Origin: Streptomyces filipinensis
GTDB lineage: Bacteria; Actinomycetota; Actinomycetes; Streptomycetales; Streptomycetaceae
Length of the DNA: 64,000 nt
NCBI RefSeq assembly: GCF_014649495.1
Contig: NZ_BMTD01000007.1
Span: forward strand, 62,001-126,000
Direction of reading: 5' to 3'
The notes under the pieces are model-generated. The model saw nothing but the letters and a program-made list of their open reading frames with translations, did not search any database and had not been told where the DNA came from. The position numbers and the translations under genes were made by a program. How positions within the stretch are numbered: the first letter of the stretch is position 1; each line of letters starts with the position of its first letter. Below are positions 1-7,960 of this stretch, one piece after another.

Positions 1-684
1 CAGGGCGTCCACCGGACGCAGCACCAGGTGACCGTCCACCCGGGCGGCCGCCATGGCGAACGGGAAGGTGTCCGCCTCCAGGCACATCGCCACGTCCTCG
101 GGGTGGACACCGGCCCAGCCGCGCCGCACGCCGTCCGCGAGCCGTGCCGCGGCGTCGGAGCGCCCGGCCCGTTCGAGGTAGGGGGCCGGGTCGGCGCCTG
201 CCGCGCGGACGCGGTCCGCGATGTACTCGGCACAGGCACGGTCCTCCGCGGCCCGGCCGCCGTCGCCGGTGACGACGAAGGTCACCGTCTCCGGCCGGGC
301 CCGCCGCAGCACCTCGGCGGTCGCGCCGGCCACCACGAAGCTCGCGCACAGCAGCAGTCCGGCGTCCGCCACGGCCAGCGCCCCCGCCGTCCCGGCCGTG
401 GTCTTCTGCACGACCGTACGGCCCCGTACGTCCAGTGAACGCAGCCGGGCGGGGGAGTTGGCCAGGTCGAAGCCCGGCACCGGCGCGCCGTCCTGGAAGG
501 CGGGCCGGCCCGGGTGACGGGCCTTCAGGTCCAGGGCCTCTTGCCGCGTACCGGCGAAGACGATCCGCTCGGCCCCGCGCCGGAACGCCCAGGCGGCCAC
601 GGTGAACGCGCGCATGACATCGACGACCACGGCCACGTCCGGGGCCTTCGGCGTACCGGGTGTACCGGTGAACTCCGTCCGCAT
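1..684 (-). CDS. 2-phosphosulfolactate phosphatase (ComB-like), 3' end cut by window
   Basis: The 228 codons visible begin MRTEFTGTPG and run off the left edge in frame, so the C-terminus is missing. The segment DVAVVVDVMRAFTVAAWAFRRGA, followed by NSPARL and QKTTAGTAG, matches the ComB family, which dephosphorylates 2-phosphosulfolactate in coenzyme M-type sulfonate pathways. Actinobacteria keep ComB homologs without making coenzyme M, so the real substrate is uncertain. The ATG has a GGAG 4-5 bases upstream. The gene lies 29 bases after the DUF1232 gene on the same strand and probably shares its transcript. No signal peptide or membrane segment is visible, so it should be cytosolic. Confidence 0.8.
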   Translation of the reverse strand, partial: MRTEFTGTPGTPKAPDVAVVVDVMRAFTVAAWAFRRGAERIVFAGTRQEALDLKARHPGRPAFQDGAPVPGFDLANSPARLRSLDVRGRTVVQKTTAGTAGALAVADAGLLLCASFVVAGATAEVLRRARPETVTFVVTGDGGRAAEDRACAEYIADRVRAAGADPAPYLERAGRSDAAARLADGVRRGWAGVHPEDVAMCLEADTFPFAMAAARVDGHLVLRPVDAL

Positions 685-713
685 CGCTCCATGGTGAGGC
701 CTGCGGCGGTCCC

Positions 714-998
714 TCAGGGCTCGGTCGGACCGGGCGGAAGCGGCCGGGCGGCGCGCAGGCTGCGCAGCGCCAGCAGCAGAACGGCGATGTCGTCCAGGTA
801 GACGGGGTCCGGCAGCAGGTCGGTGGGGAGCAGCAGATAGGCGATCGCGCCCCAGAACACCCAGCGCGGCCCCGTCGGCAGCCCGGCCCGCCGCAGCGTG
901 CGCCGGGCGCGCACCAGCCGTACCAGCAGCGCGAGGGCGACGACGAGCAGCACCCCGGCGACGACGGCGCCGATCACCAACAGGGTGGTGGAATCCAT
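714..998 (-). CDS. DUF1232 small membrane protein
   Basis: This 94-residue protein has an N-terminal membrane helix (residues about 5-30, TTLLVIGAVVAGVLLVVALALLV). A second hydrophobic segment holds the DUF1232/YkvA signature LLPTDLLPDPVYLDDIAVLL. DUF1232 proteins are small membrane proteins of unknown function. The start is well supported by an AAGGAGG ribosome binding site 6-7 bases before the ATG. It precedes the ComB-like gene by 29 bases on the same strand. The 295 bases upstream, up to position 1293, contain no gene I can support, only short GC-rich direct repeats. Confidence 0.85.
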   Translation of the reverse strand: MDSTTLLVIGAVVAGVLLVVALALLVRLVRARRTLRRAGLPTGPRWVFWGAIAYLLLPTDLLPDPVYLDDIAVLLLALRSLRAARPLPPGPTEP

Positions 999-1293
999 CG
1001 GACCTCCTTGCGGCCTCCTCGCGGCCTCCTTCCGGCCTCGGAGGAGACGGCCGGGCCGGCACTCCGCTCCTGTGGGAAGGGGCTCCTATGGGAAGGGTTG
1101 CGCCGACCGGCGGGCTCAAACCAGGCGGTTACGCCGACCGGCGCTCCGGCGGGCACGGCGACGCCGGCTCATGGACTCGACGGTGACGGCCGCGCCGGCC
1201 TCCCGGTCCCCCGGCTTCACCGCGGCTGCGACGGCGCGACAACTGGGCAGGCACGACAGCCGGAAAGGTACGACGGCCGGGCGGGCGTGCGGG

Positions 1294-2571
1294 CTACGCC
1301 GGCCGCTCCGTGCCGTCGGCGGTCTCCTTGCCGCCGCTCTCCGCCGCGGGTGCGGCCGACGCCGGCGTGTCCGGGGCCGGCGGCAGGGTGTCCGGAGCCG
1401 GAGTCAGCGTGCCCGGTGCGCCGTTCGGCGGGTCCCCGGCCGCGCTCTGCGGGGCGGGCCCGGACTGGCGCCGCACCTTGGCCGCGAACCTGAGCCGCTC
1501 GAACGTCCGGGTCAGCGGCTGCAGCGCACCCGGCGTCCGGGACTCGGGCCGCTGCTGCGGCGGGGCCGGCGCCGGCACGTCACGGTAGGCGGCGAGGGCC
1601 TCCAGGGCCTGCTCGGCGGCCTCCTTGTACAGGTCCCGGGACTTCGTCATCGCCTCCAGCGCCTCGGCGTACACGGTGACCAGCCGCCGTTCCCGCTCCA
1701 GCTCCTCCTGGAGGGTCAGCAGGGTCCAGTTCTCCCGCAGGTCGGTGAGGGACTCCTCGACCTCGCGCGGCAGCGGCCGGGGCAGGGCGGCGAAGTGCCG
1801 CAGGGCCGCGACGAGTTCGGCCGGCTCGGAGCCGTCCAGGAACACGCTGCGCACACGGTGCTCGTGGCCGTCGTAACCCTCCGGAGCGGGGTCCGGGGGC
1901 AGCAGTACGGCGCCGCCGCGCGGCACCTCGACGCCGAGGTCCTTCAGCGCCCAGTTGACGGCCCGGAACTGGTGCGGCGCGGCCCGGTGCTCCACCACGC
2001 GGTGCCTGAGCCCCGGCGGCAGCAGCCGGGCCAGCGGCAGCCGGCCCTGTTCGTCGGGGGTCATCGCCTCGTGGACGACGACGTTGACGCACCACGCCTC
2101 GCGCGCCGCGTCCCGCAGCCTGCGCCGCATCTCCTTGTCGTCCGCGGGCAGGGCGTTGACCTGCCGGAAGCGCAGCCCTGCGACCGAGGCGTGGTGGTCC
2201 CAGGAACCGTCCTCGCCGGCACCGTCCGCGGGCCAGAACAGCGTCGCCGGTGAGGGCCACGCCTCGTCCCACGGGCGCTCGGCCTCCGCGACGAGCCGCC
2301 ACTCGTGGCCCTGCGGACGGCCCTCACGCGCCACGAGGGTGAGCCGGGCCCGCACGGTGACCGTGCCGCCGGCCCGCCAGCGTGCCTCGAAGACCCGCCG
2401 GTCCGATTCCTCGGGCACGGGGGGTTCGGCGAAGTCGTCGATGTCCCCGCTCTCCCTGTGCCGGTCCAGGGTGCGGCGGACGACCTCCTCGGGGGCGGGA
2501 CCGGTGTGGCGGCCGCGGGCCGCCCAGAGGGTCTGCGGGATGGTGGCGCGGTCCGTGGCGGAGTTCGACAT
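1294..2571 (-). CDS. Conserved hypothetical protein with coiled coil and Pro/Ala-rich tail
   Basis: I do not recognise this 425-residue protein. Residues 1-110 are mixed alpha/beta with charged stretches. The middle (about 120-270) is rich in charged and hydrophobic residues. Residues about 270-335 (ESLTDLRENWTLL through EALAAYRD) look like a long amphipathic or coiled-coil helix. The last 85 residues form a Pro/Ala-rich, probably disordered tail. There is no signal peptide or membrane helix, so it is likely cytosolic. The codon third-position GC bias over the whole frame supports it as real. No good Shine-Dalgarno lies before the ATG. It is transcribed away from the PadR gene. Confidence 0.75.
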   Translation of the reverse strand: MSNSATDRATIPQTLWAARGRHTGPAPEEVVRRTLDRHRESGDIDDFAEPPVPEESDRRVFEARWRAGGTVTVRARLTLVAREGRPQGHEWRLVAEAERPWDEAWPSPATLFWPADGAGEDGSWDHHASVAGLRFRQVNALPADDKEMRRRLRDAAREAWCVNVVVHEAMTPDEQGRLPLARLLPPGLRHRVVEHRAAPHQFRAVNWALKDLGVEVPRGGAVLLPPDPAPEGYDGHEHRVRSVFLDGSEPAELVAALRHFAALPRPLPREVEESLTDLRENWTLLTLQEELERERRLVTVYAEALEAMTKSRDLYKEAAEQALEALAAYRDVPAPAPPQQRPESRTPGALQPLTRTFERLRFAAKVRRQSGPAPQSAAGDPPNGAPGTLTPAPDTLPPAPDTPASAAPAAESGGKETADGTERPA

Positions 2572-2914
2572 GAGCCAATCTGCTGATGGGGGCGGGTGCG
2601 TCTCCCAGTATCACCGCTCGGCCCGGCGTGCCGTCGTCCGGGGGCCCGGAGGCCGGCGTGTGGCGGCGGCTGTGCGCCCCCGCGCACAGGACGCGCGCCT
2701 TTCACCCGGGGCGCGTGGGGCATGCGTCGGGAGGCCGTCCTTCACACGTGGTCGTGGCCTCGTGCGCCGCCCACAATGGTCCGGCGAGCGGGGTCCGCCC
2801 GTCCATCCGCTCAGGGGCGGACCCCGTTCATCCGCCGGAATCACGCCACCCAAGGCGTCGTCGCCCTGGTGTCCAGCACTCGATATATATCGGCAGGCGA
2901 TATATCATGGCTCC
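2572..2914. other. Intergenic region between divergent genes
   Basis: These 343 bases separate the hypothetical gene (minus) from the PadR gene (plus). I see no gene. The segment holds an 11-base inverted repeat (2790-2800 with 2815-2825, GGGGTCCGCCC/GGGCGGACCCC, 14-base loop). It ends in AT-rich operator-like sequence that stands out sharply from the GC-rich background. Confidence 0.7.
2881..2906 (+). promoter_or_regulatory. Probable PadR operator overlapping its own promoter
   Basis: CGATATATATCG at 2881-2892 is a perfect 12-base palindrome, and the half-like copy CGATATATC sits at 2898-2906, ending 8 bases before the PadR ATG at 2915. PadR regulators commonly bind AT-rich dyads in their own promoters. 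The location therefore suggests autoregulation of the PadR-membrane protein pair. That is inference from position and composition. Confidence 0.6.
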
Positions 2915-3313
2915 ATGACAGCGAAGAACATGACCCGGGCGGCGTTCTTCGTCCTCACGGCGCTCGCCGACCAGCCCCGGCACGGCTACGGCATCCTGCG
3001 TGAGACGGAGGAACTGTCCGGCGGAGAGGTGCAGCTGCGGGTCGGCACGCTGTACGGGGTGCTGGACCGGCTCACCGCGGACGGCCTGATCGTGCTGGAC
3101 CGGGAAGAGGTCCAGCAGGGCCGGCTGCGGCGCTACTACCGGCTCACCGACGACGGGGTCGCGGCCCTGGACGCGGAGGCCGAGCGGATGGCCGCCGGTG
3201 CCGGGGCGGCCAAGCGGCGCATCGCCGAGGGCCGCCGCGTCCGCCCCGCCGCCGAGGGCCCGGCCGGGCTCGAACCCCCCACCGCACCCGGACTCGCGGG
3301 AGGTTACGCATGA
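2915..3313 (+). CDS. PadR-family transcriptional regulator
   Basis: The 132-residue protein has the PadR winged-helix core: AAFFVLTALADQPRHGYGI, then LRVGTLYGVLDRLTADGLI and the wing GRLRRYYRLTDDGVAAL. PadR proteins are small dimeric repressors, often of an adjacent transporter or membrane gene. The ATG at 2915 is chosen because it begins just before the conserved domain. No strong Shine-Dalgarno precedes it, and the AT-rich operator lies immediately upstream. The stop overlaps the next start (ATGA), so the two genes are translationally coupled. The C-terminal 40 residues are Arg/Pro-rich and lack the longer PadR dimerisation helices, which makes it a short family member. Confidence 0.9.
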   Translation: MTAKNMTRAAFFVLTALADQPRHGYGILRETEELSGGEVQLRVGTLYGVLDRLTADGLIVLDREEVQQGRLRRYYRLTDDGVAALDAEAERMAAGAGAAKRRIAEGRRVRPAAEGPAGLEPPTAPGLAGGYA

Positions 3314-4311
3314 CCACGCTGCTGGAGGCCCGCTACCGCACCGTCCTGCGCCTGCTCCCCGCCTACTACCGGCGCGAACGGGAGGAGGAGATGGTCGAGA
3401 CGTACGTGGGTGACCTCGACCGCGACACGCAGGACCAGAGCCGGCCGACGCTCGGCGAGGTGGCGAGCATCGCCGCCCTGGCGGTGCGCAGTCGCCTCGG
3501 CGCGGCCGGGGCACCCCGTCCCTACGTCCTGCTCGGATCGGGCGCCCGGCTCTTCGCACTGGCCGCCGTCCTGCTCCTGGCGGCCTCCGCCGTCGTCGAG
3601 CCGATCCTGCAGCTGACCTGGTCATTGACCCGGGGAGGTGCACAACGGCGGCTGTTCCTCTCGGAGTTCACCGGCCACGGCCCCCTCGCGGACACGGTCG
3701 CCGTCGCCCAGTGGGTCCTGCCGCTGGGCTGGACGGCCGCCTACTTCGGCCTGCTGTACGGCCGTCGCCGCCTCGCCCGGACCGGTGTCCTGGTGGCGGC
3801 GCTGCCCACCCTGTGGCCGCTGGTGTCCTCGCTGACCGGCGCGACGCCCATCGTGGAGCCGGCGTTCGTCGTGACGCTGGCGCTGCTCGCGTGGCTCCCG
3901 GCCCTCGCGCTGTGCGCCGCCCACCACCGCGACGCGCCTGCGGCCCGGCTGCCGGCGGGGACCCCCGGTGTGGTCTTCATGGCGGCGTGCGTGGTCACCG
4001 GCGCGTCCCTGGTGCTGCTGCCCGCCGCCGCCGACCTGGTGTGGGGCCCCGCCAACTGCTTCGTCGTCGGCGCCCTGGGCTGGCTGCTGTGGACCGTCCG
4101 CCGCGGGGAGCCGGTCGCGCCCGGCGGCGCACTCGCCCTCGCCGTGCTCGGCCTGCTCCTGCTGGCCGTGCGCGTCTCCGCCGTCTACCCCTGGCTCGGG
4201 CTGCCGGAGGCCGCCGGGTACCTCGGCGGCGATCTCGTCCAGGCGGCCGCGCTCGCCCTGCTGATCGTGGTCCTGGCGGTGGCCGGGTGCCGCGAGCTCG
4301 CGGCCCGCTGA
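3310..4311 (+). CDS. Integral membrane protein coupled to PadR
   Basis: The first 60 residues of this 333-residue protein are a charged cytosolic segment (RTVLRLLPAYYRREREEEMVETYVGDLDRDTQD), of the kind found beside PadR regulators in Streptomyces. About seven to eight hydrophobic segments follow from residue 75 to the end, the first being LFALAAVLLLAASAVV. I see no ABC, kinase or enzymatic motif. It overlaps the PadR stop by four bases, so it is the most likely target of that regulator. A role in membrane or drug response is plausible from family context but is not shown by the sequence. Confidence 0.85.
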   Translation: MTTLLEARYRTVLRLLPAYYRREREEEMVETYVGDLDRDTQDQSRPTLGEVASIAALAVRSRLGAAGAPRPYVLLGSGARLFALAAVLLLAASAVVEPILQLTWSLTRGGAQRRLFLSEFTGHGPLADTVAVAQWVLPLGWTAAYFGLLYGRRRLARTGVLVAALPTLWPLVSSLTGATPIVEPAFVVTLALLAWLPALALCAAHHRDAPAARLPAGTPGVVFMAACVVTGASLVLLPAAADLVWGPANCFVVGALGWLLWTVRRGEPVAPGGALALAVLGLLLLAVRVSAVYPWLGLPEAAGYLGGDLVQAAALALLIVVLAVAGCRELAAR

Positions 4312-4393
4312 GCCGGCTCCCCGCCGGACCTCGCAGGCGTCGGGGTCGAGTTGTCCACAGGCCCGGACGGTGTGTCGGACCCGGGCTGAACGG

Positions 4394-4423
4394 GGTGAGG
4401 GGCCGGCGCGCCGGCCCCTCACC
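4394..4423. terminator. Bidirectional terminator hairpin
   Basis: A perfect palindrome with 15-base arms (GGTGAGGGGCCGGCG and its complement) and no loop lies between the convergent membrane-protein gene and fprA. It has no U-tract, as is usual for Streptomyces terminators. Confidence 0.8.
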
Positions 4424-4443
4424 ACCCCCGCGGAATCCGGGAC

Positions 4444-5808
4444 CTACGCCCCGCTCTCCCGCAGCATGTCCTCACGCTCGACGATCTTCACGCGCTCGCG
4501 GCCCTGCGGCTCGCCGAGGGCCCGCTCGGCGGCGTCCAGCTTGTACCAGCCCTCCCAGGTGGTGAAGCGGACCTCGCGCTCGGCGAGGAAGGCGTCCACG
4601 GCCTCCGGTTCGGGCGAGGCGGGGGTCTGCAGCCGGCCGTTCGCGTAGTCGTCCAGCAGGTTGGCGACGGTCTCGTTGGCGTCACCCTTGGTGTGGCCGA
4701 TCAGGCCGACGGGGCCGCGCCGGATCCACCCGGTGACGTAGGCGGACTGCAGGGGGGTGCCGCCCTCCTCGACGACCCGGCCGCCCTCGTCCGGGATGGT
4801 GCCCGAGTCGATGTCCCAGGGCAGCTTGGGCAGCTTCTCGGAGAGGTAGCCGACCGCGCGGTAGACCGCCGTGACGTCCCAGTCCTTGAACTCGCCGGTG
4901 CCCTTGACGTTGCCGGTGCCGTCCAGCGCGGTGCGCTCGGTGCGCAGGCCGACGACCTGGCCGTCCTCGCCGAGGATCTCCGTCGGGGACTCGAAGAAGT
5001 GCAGGAACAGCTTGTGCGGCCGGTCGCCCACGTCGCGGATCGCCCAGTTCTCCAGCGTCTTGGCGACCATGTCGGCCTGCTTGTTGCCGCGCCGGGTCTC
5101 GATCGAGCCCTCGTCGTAGTCGATGTCCTCGGGGTCGACGATGACCTCGATGTTCGGCGAGTGGTCCAGCTCGCGCAGCTCCATCGGGCTGAACTTCGCC
5201 TGGGCGGGGCCGCGGCGGCCGAAGACGTGGATCTCCAGGGCCTTGTTGGCCTTCAGCCCGTCGTAGACGTTCGGCGGGATCTCGGTCGGCAGCAGCTCGT
5301 CGGCCGTCTTGGCGAGGATGCGGGCCACGTCGAGGGCGACGTTGCCGACACCCAGGACGGCGACCTTCTCGGCCTCCAGCGGCCAGGTGCGCGGGACGTC
5401 CGGGTGGCCGTCGTACCAGGAGACGAAGTCCGCCGCGCCGTAGGAGCCGGCCAGGTCGATGCCGGGTATGGACAGTTCGCGGTCGGCCATCGCGCCGGTG
5501 GAGAAGATCACCGCGTCGTAGAAGGCGCGCAGGTCGTCCAGGCTGATGTCGGACGGGTAGTCGACGTTGCCGAACAGCCGGATCTGCGGCTTGTCGAGCA
5601 CCTGGTGCAGGGCGGTGATGATGCCCTTGATGCGCGGGTGGTCGGGCGCGACGCCGTACCGGATCAGGCCGAACGGGGCGGGCATCCGCTCGAAGAGGTC
5701 GATGGACACACCGGGGTCGGCGGCCACCTCGGACTTGAGCAGGGCGTCGGCGGCGTAGATCCCGGCGGGGCCGGCTCCGACGATGGCTACCCGCAGGGGG
5801 CGCGGCAT
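4444..5808 (-). CDS. fprA: Ferredoxin/adrenodoxin-type NADP+ reductase
   Basis: The 454-residue flavoprotein starts with an FAD-binding Rossmann motif (VAIVGAGPAGIYAAD, Gly11-Gly16). A second dinucleotide motif for NADPH follows at about 153-160 (GVGNVALD). The segment LFERMPAPFGLIRYGVAPDHP and the C-terminal WIRRGPVGLIGHTKGDANETV are hallmarks of adrenodoxin-reductase-like FprA enzymes. These pass electrons from NADPH to ferredoxins that serve cytochromes P450 and other iron-sulfur partners. Length is normal for the family. It is a single-gene unit, with a strong hairpin after the stop and a possible iron box upstream, so iron-dependent control is likely. No ferredoxin gene is adjacent. Confidence 0.93.
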   Translation of the reverse strand: MPRPLRVAIVGAGPAGIYAADALLKSEVAADPGVSIDLFERMPAPFGLIRYGVAPDHPRIKGIITALHQVLDKPQIRLFGNVDYPSDISLDDLRAFYDAVIFSTGAMADRELSIPGIDLAGSYGAADFVSWYDGHPDVPRTWPLEAEKVAVLGVGNVALDVARILAKTADELLPTEIPPNVYDGLKANKALEIHVFGRRGPAQAKFSPMELRELDHSPNIEVIVDPEDIDYDEGSIETRRGNKQADMVAKTLENWAIRDVGDRPHKLFLHFFESPTEILGEDGQVVGLRTERTALDGTGNVKGTGEFKDWDVTAVYRAVGYLSEKLPKLPWDIDSGTIPDEGGRVVEEGGTPLQSAYVTGWIRRGPVGLIGHTKGDANETVANLLDDYANGRLQTPASPEPEAVDAFLAEREVRFTTWEGWYKLDAAERALGEPQGRERVKIVEREDMLRESGA

Positions 5809-5854
5809 GATCAGGTTCCCTTCGAGCGTGAATAAGCGACTCGATCGGGAAGCC

Positions 5855-5873
5855 TAAACTAAGGCAGACCTAA
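5855..5873 (-). promoter_or_regulatory. Possible iron box (DmdR/IdeR type) upstream of fprA
   Basis: On the minus strand the site reads TTAGGTCTGCCTTAGTTTA. It matches 12 of 19 positions of the DmdR1/IdeR consensus TTAGGTTAGGCTAACCTAA, including a perfect TTAGGT half. It lies 47 bases before the fprA ATG, where a repressor could block the promoter. The match is degenerate. Confidence 0.45.
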
Positions 5874-5895
5874 GTAGGTACGCGGGTCCGGTCTA

Positions 5896-5924
5896 TGACC
5901 TCATAAGGGGATCTTATGAGGTCT
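5896..5924. repeat. Perfect 12-bp inverted repeat between NlpC/P60 gene and fprA
   Basis: Arms 5896-5907 (AGACCTCATAAG is its complement-side reading) and 5913-5924 pair perfectly around a five-base loop. It sits 48 bases after the NlpC/P60 stop and about 90 bases before the fprA start on the same strand. It could be a terminator of the former or an operator of the latter. The arms are AT-rich (CTCATAAG) for this genome and no T-run follows. Confidence 0.6.
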
Positions 5925-5971
5925 GCAGCGGTGCCTTATGGGGGTGGCGGACGTGCCGGCGTCCGGGGCGG

Positions 5972-7657
5972 TCAGGCGGGCCGCACGACCCGGTGGATCG
6001 CCGACTCCCCGGCGCCGTAGACCGACTCCTCGCGTATCGACGATCCCGGGCCCGGGGCGTGCACCATCATTCCGCCGCCGACGTGCAGGCCCACGTGCCG
6101 GTCGTCGTCGAAGAACAGGACCAGGTCACCGGGCTCGATCCCGGCGAGGGTGACCGAGGCGCCGGCGAGCGCCTGCTCGTGCGCGGACCGGGGCAGAGTG
6201 ACCCCGGCGGCCTTCCAGGCGGCCTGGGTGAGGCTGGAGCAGTCGTAGGAGTCCGGCCCCGTCGCACCCCACACACAGGGCTTCCCGATCTGTGCCCGGG
6301 CGAACGCGATGGCCTTGGCGGCCCGCGTGGTCCGCGGTGACTCGGCAAGGGGCGCCAGGGAACCGGTGTCGGTCACGGAGGCCACGGTGGTGGAGGACCA
6401 GGGGGCCCCGGCCGGCATCGCGGTCGCCGCCATGTCGGGTGACGCCCACGGCGGCTGCTGCCACTGGCCCGTTCCGGGGTCTGGGGAGAGCTGCGCGACG
6501 GATGGCGGTGGTGTGGCCGTGACGGGCCCCGGCTGCACGGAGGTGGCCGGGGCGGCCGCAACGGGCCCGGCCGTCATGGGGGCTGGTGGCGTGGGCGAAA
6601 CGTAGGCGGGCGGCTGGGGCGCGGGGAGGGTGGCCGTCATCGGCGTGAGCGGTGCCGTTTCGACGGAAGGGGCCGGTGCGGGAGCGAGGAGCGCGGGAGG
6701 CGCGGCCGAGGGGGGAGCCTGTGGCGCGGGGGCGATGGCCGCGGGCGGCAGGGCCGTGGCGGGAACGGCCGCGGCGGAGACCAGTTGGGCGGCGTACCGG
6801 GAGATCACATCACTCGCGGCGGCGAGTTTGCGCTGGTTGTCGGCCTTGGACGCGGCGGGGGACGGTCGGCCCGGCGTGCGGGGGCCAGGGAGCGCCCCCG
6901 GTGCCAGGGCCGGGGTGCCCCAGGGCGCGGACGGCCCGGCCGTCGGGAGGACGGCCGTCTCGACGGGTCCCGGGCCGGCCGGTTCCGCCGGAAGCCCGGG
7001 GCCGGGAAGTCCCGGTACCGCTCGCGGTGCTTCGAGGTCGGCCGCTACACCCACCAGGGCTGAGGGACCCGGCAGCGCCAGTTCCGCCGCGCTCCCGCCG
7101 CGCACACCCGCTTGGGCCGTGTCGGTCGGCTCGGGCGCCCAGCCCGGGAGTTCAGGGCGACGGGGGCCGGGCAGCGCCGCGCGGCCGCTCTCGCGTGCGG
7201 CCAGGGCCAGTTGCTCCGGGTCCGGCGCCGGGCCGGCCGTCAGCTCGGCCACCGCGCGGTCGGTGGCCCGCTCCAGCGCCTCGGGCCGTCGGGCCGACAG
7301 GCCCGTTCCCGGGCCGTCCGGTGTGCCGCCCGCAGGTCCGCCGCCCCGCCACTCCCGGGAGCGCCCGGGTGTCGCCGGGCGGTCGGGCAGCCGGTCGGCG
7401 GGCAGTACGGCCGGGACGGTCGGACCGAGTTTGGCCCGCGCCCCCTCGAACCACGGCCGGGCGACCTCGTCGAGAGCGGGATCCGGCCGCCGGCCCGGCC
7501 GCTTGGCCAGCGGAACGCCCCGCGAGCGCGTCACCGCCGCCATGGCCCGGGTCGCGTTGTAGTTCCCGGTCGCGTTCTCGGCCTGGTCGTAGAGGGAGTT
7601 GACCCGCTGTCGGACCTCGTCCCGCTGTGGACCTTCGTCGCGGCTCTCCGGCGCCAT
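5972..7657 (-). CDS. NlpC/P60 (C40) peptidase with long disordered linker, no signal peptide seen
   Basis: The C-terminal 112 residues (about 450-561) are an NlpC/P60 domain with the expected catalytic triad: Cys473 in DSYDCSSL, His521 in RHVGLHVGGG and His533 in MVHAP. Such domains cleave D-Glu-diaminopimelate bonds in peptidoglycan. Residues 15-40 (RQRVNSLYDQAENATGNYNATRAM) resemble the start of the coiled coil found in secreted Streptomyces relatives. The 380 residues between are a Pro/Ala/Gly-rich linker. The ATG has an excellent GAAGGAG site, yet the N-terminus MAPESRDEGPQRDEV is hydrophilic and no signal peptide or membrane helix is visible. Export by another route, or cytosolic storage, must be considered. 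It is probably monocistronic. Confidence 0.85.
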   Translation of the reverse strand: MAPESRDEGPQRDEVRQRVNSLYDQAENATGNYNATRAMAAVTRSRGVPLAKRPGRRPDPALDEVARPWFEGARAKLGPTVPAVLPADRLPDRPATPGRSREWRGGGPAGGTPDGPGTGLSARRPEALERATDRAVAELTAGPAPDPEQLALAARESGRAALPGPRRPELPGWAPEPTDTAQAGVRGGSAAELALPGPSALVGVAADLEAPRAVPGLPGPGLPAEPAGPGPVETAVLPTAGPSAPWGTPALAPGALPGPRTPGRPSPAASKADNQRKLAAASDVISRYAAQLVSAAAVPATALPPAAIAPAPQAPPSAAPPALLAPAPAPSVETAPLTPMTATLPAPQPPAYVSPTPPAPMTAGPVAAAPATSVQPGPVTATPPPSVAQLSPDPGTGQWQQPPWASPDMAATAMPAGAPWSSTTVASVTDTGSLAPLAESPRTTRAAKAIAFARAQIGKPCVWGATGPDSYDCSSLTQAAWKAAGVTLPRSAHEQALAGASVTLAGIEPGDLVLFFDDDRHVGLHVGGGMMVHAPGPGSSIREESVYGAGESAIHRVVRPA

Positions 7658-7960
7658 GGAAGACAGGCTCCTTCCTTGCCCCGCAGGGCAGTTGGGCCGA
7701 CTCGTCCGGCTCGGTCGAGCGCCGGGCGGCCTCGCGTCAACCTAACCAACATGTGTACCTCGTGTGAAGGTTGAGGCGTGGAATGTCCGATACGTATTTG
7801 TGATGTTCGCGGTGACGTTCGAAAGGGAAGGGGAGGGGCTCGCGTCTTCCTGTGAGGTCCCGGTGAATTCGCGAGACCGTTGAACACATCGCCGCCCTCC
7901 TCCGTATGAGGCCGGGGAGCTCCATGCCCGACCGGCGCACACATCACACAGGGGACGACC
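7658..7960. other. Divergent promoter region
   Basis: These 303 bases between the NlpC/P60 gene and the DUF1996 gene contain no gene I can support. A stretch around 7740-7830 is unusually AT-rich for the window and contains the pair CAACCT/AGGTTG. It probably holds both promoters. I looked for a c-di-AMP (ydaO) riboswitch, common before Streptomyces NlpC/P60 genes, and could not recognise one. Confidence 0.5.

Noticed and set aside
2790..2825. Terminator at the 11-base inverted repeat
   Set aside because: It lies between divergent starts, so no gene ends there; kept only as a repeat within the intergenic entry.
7658..7960. c-di-AMP (ydaO) riboswitch before the NlpC/P60 gene
   Set aside because: This is a known association in Streptomyces, but I could not identify the conserved core here.
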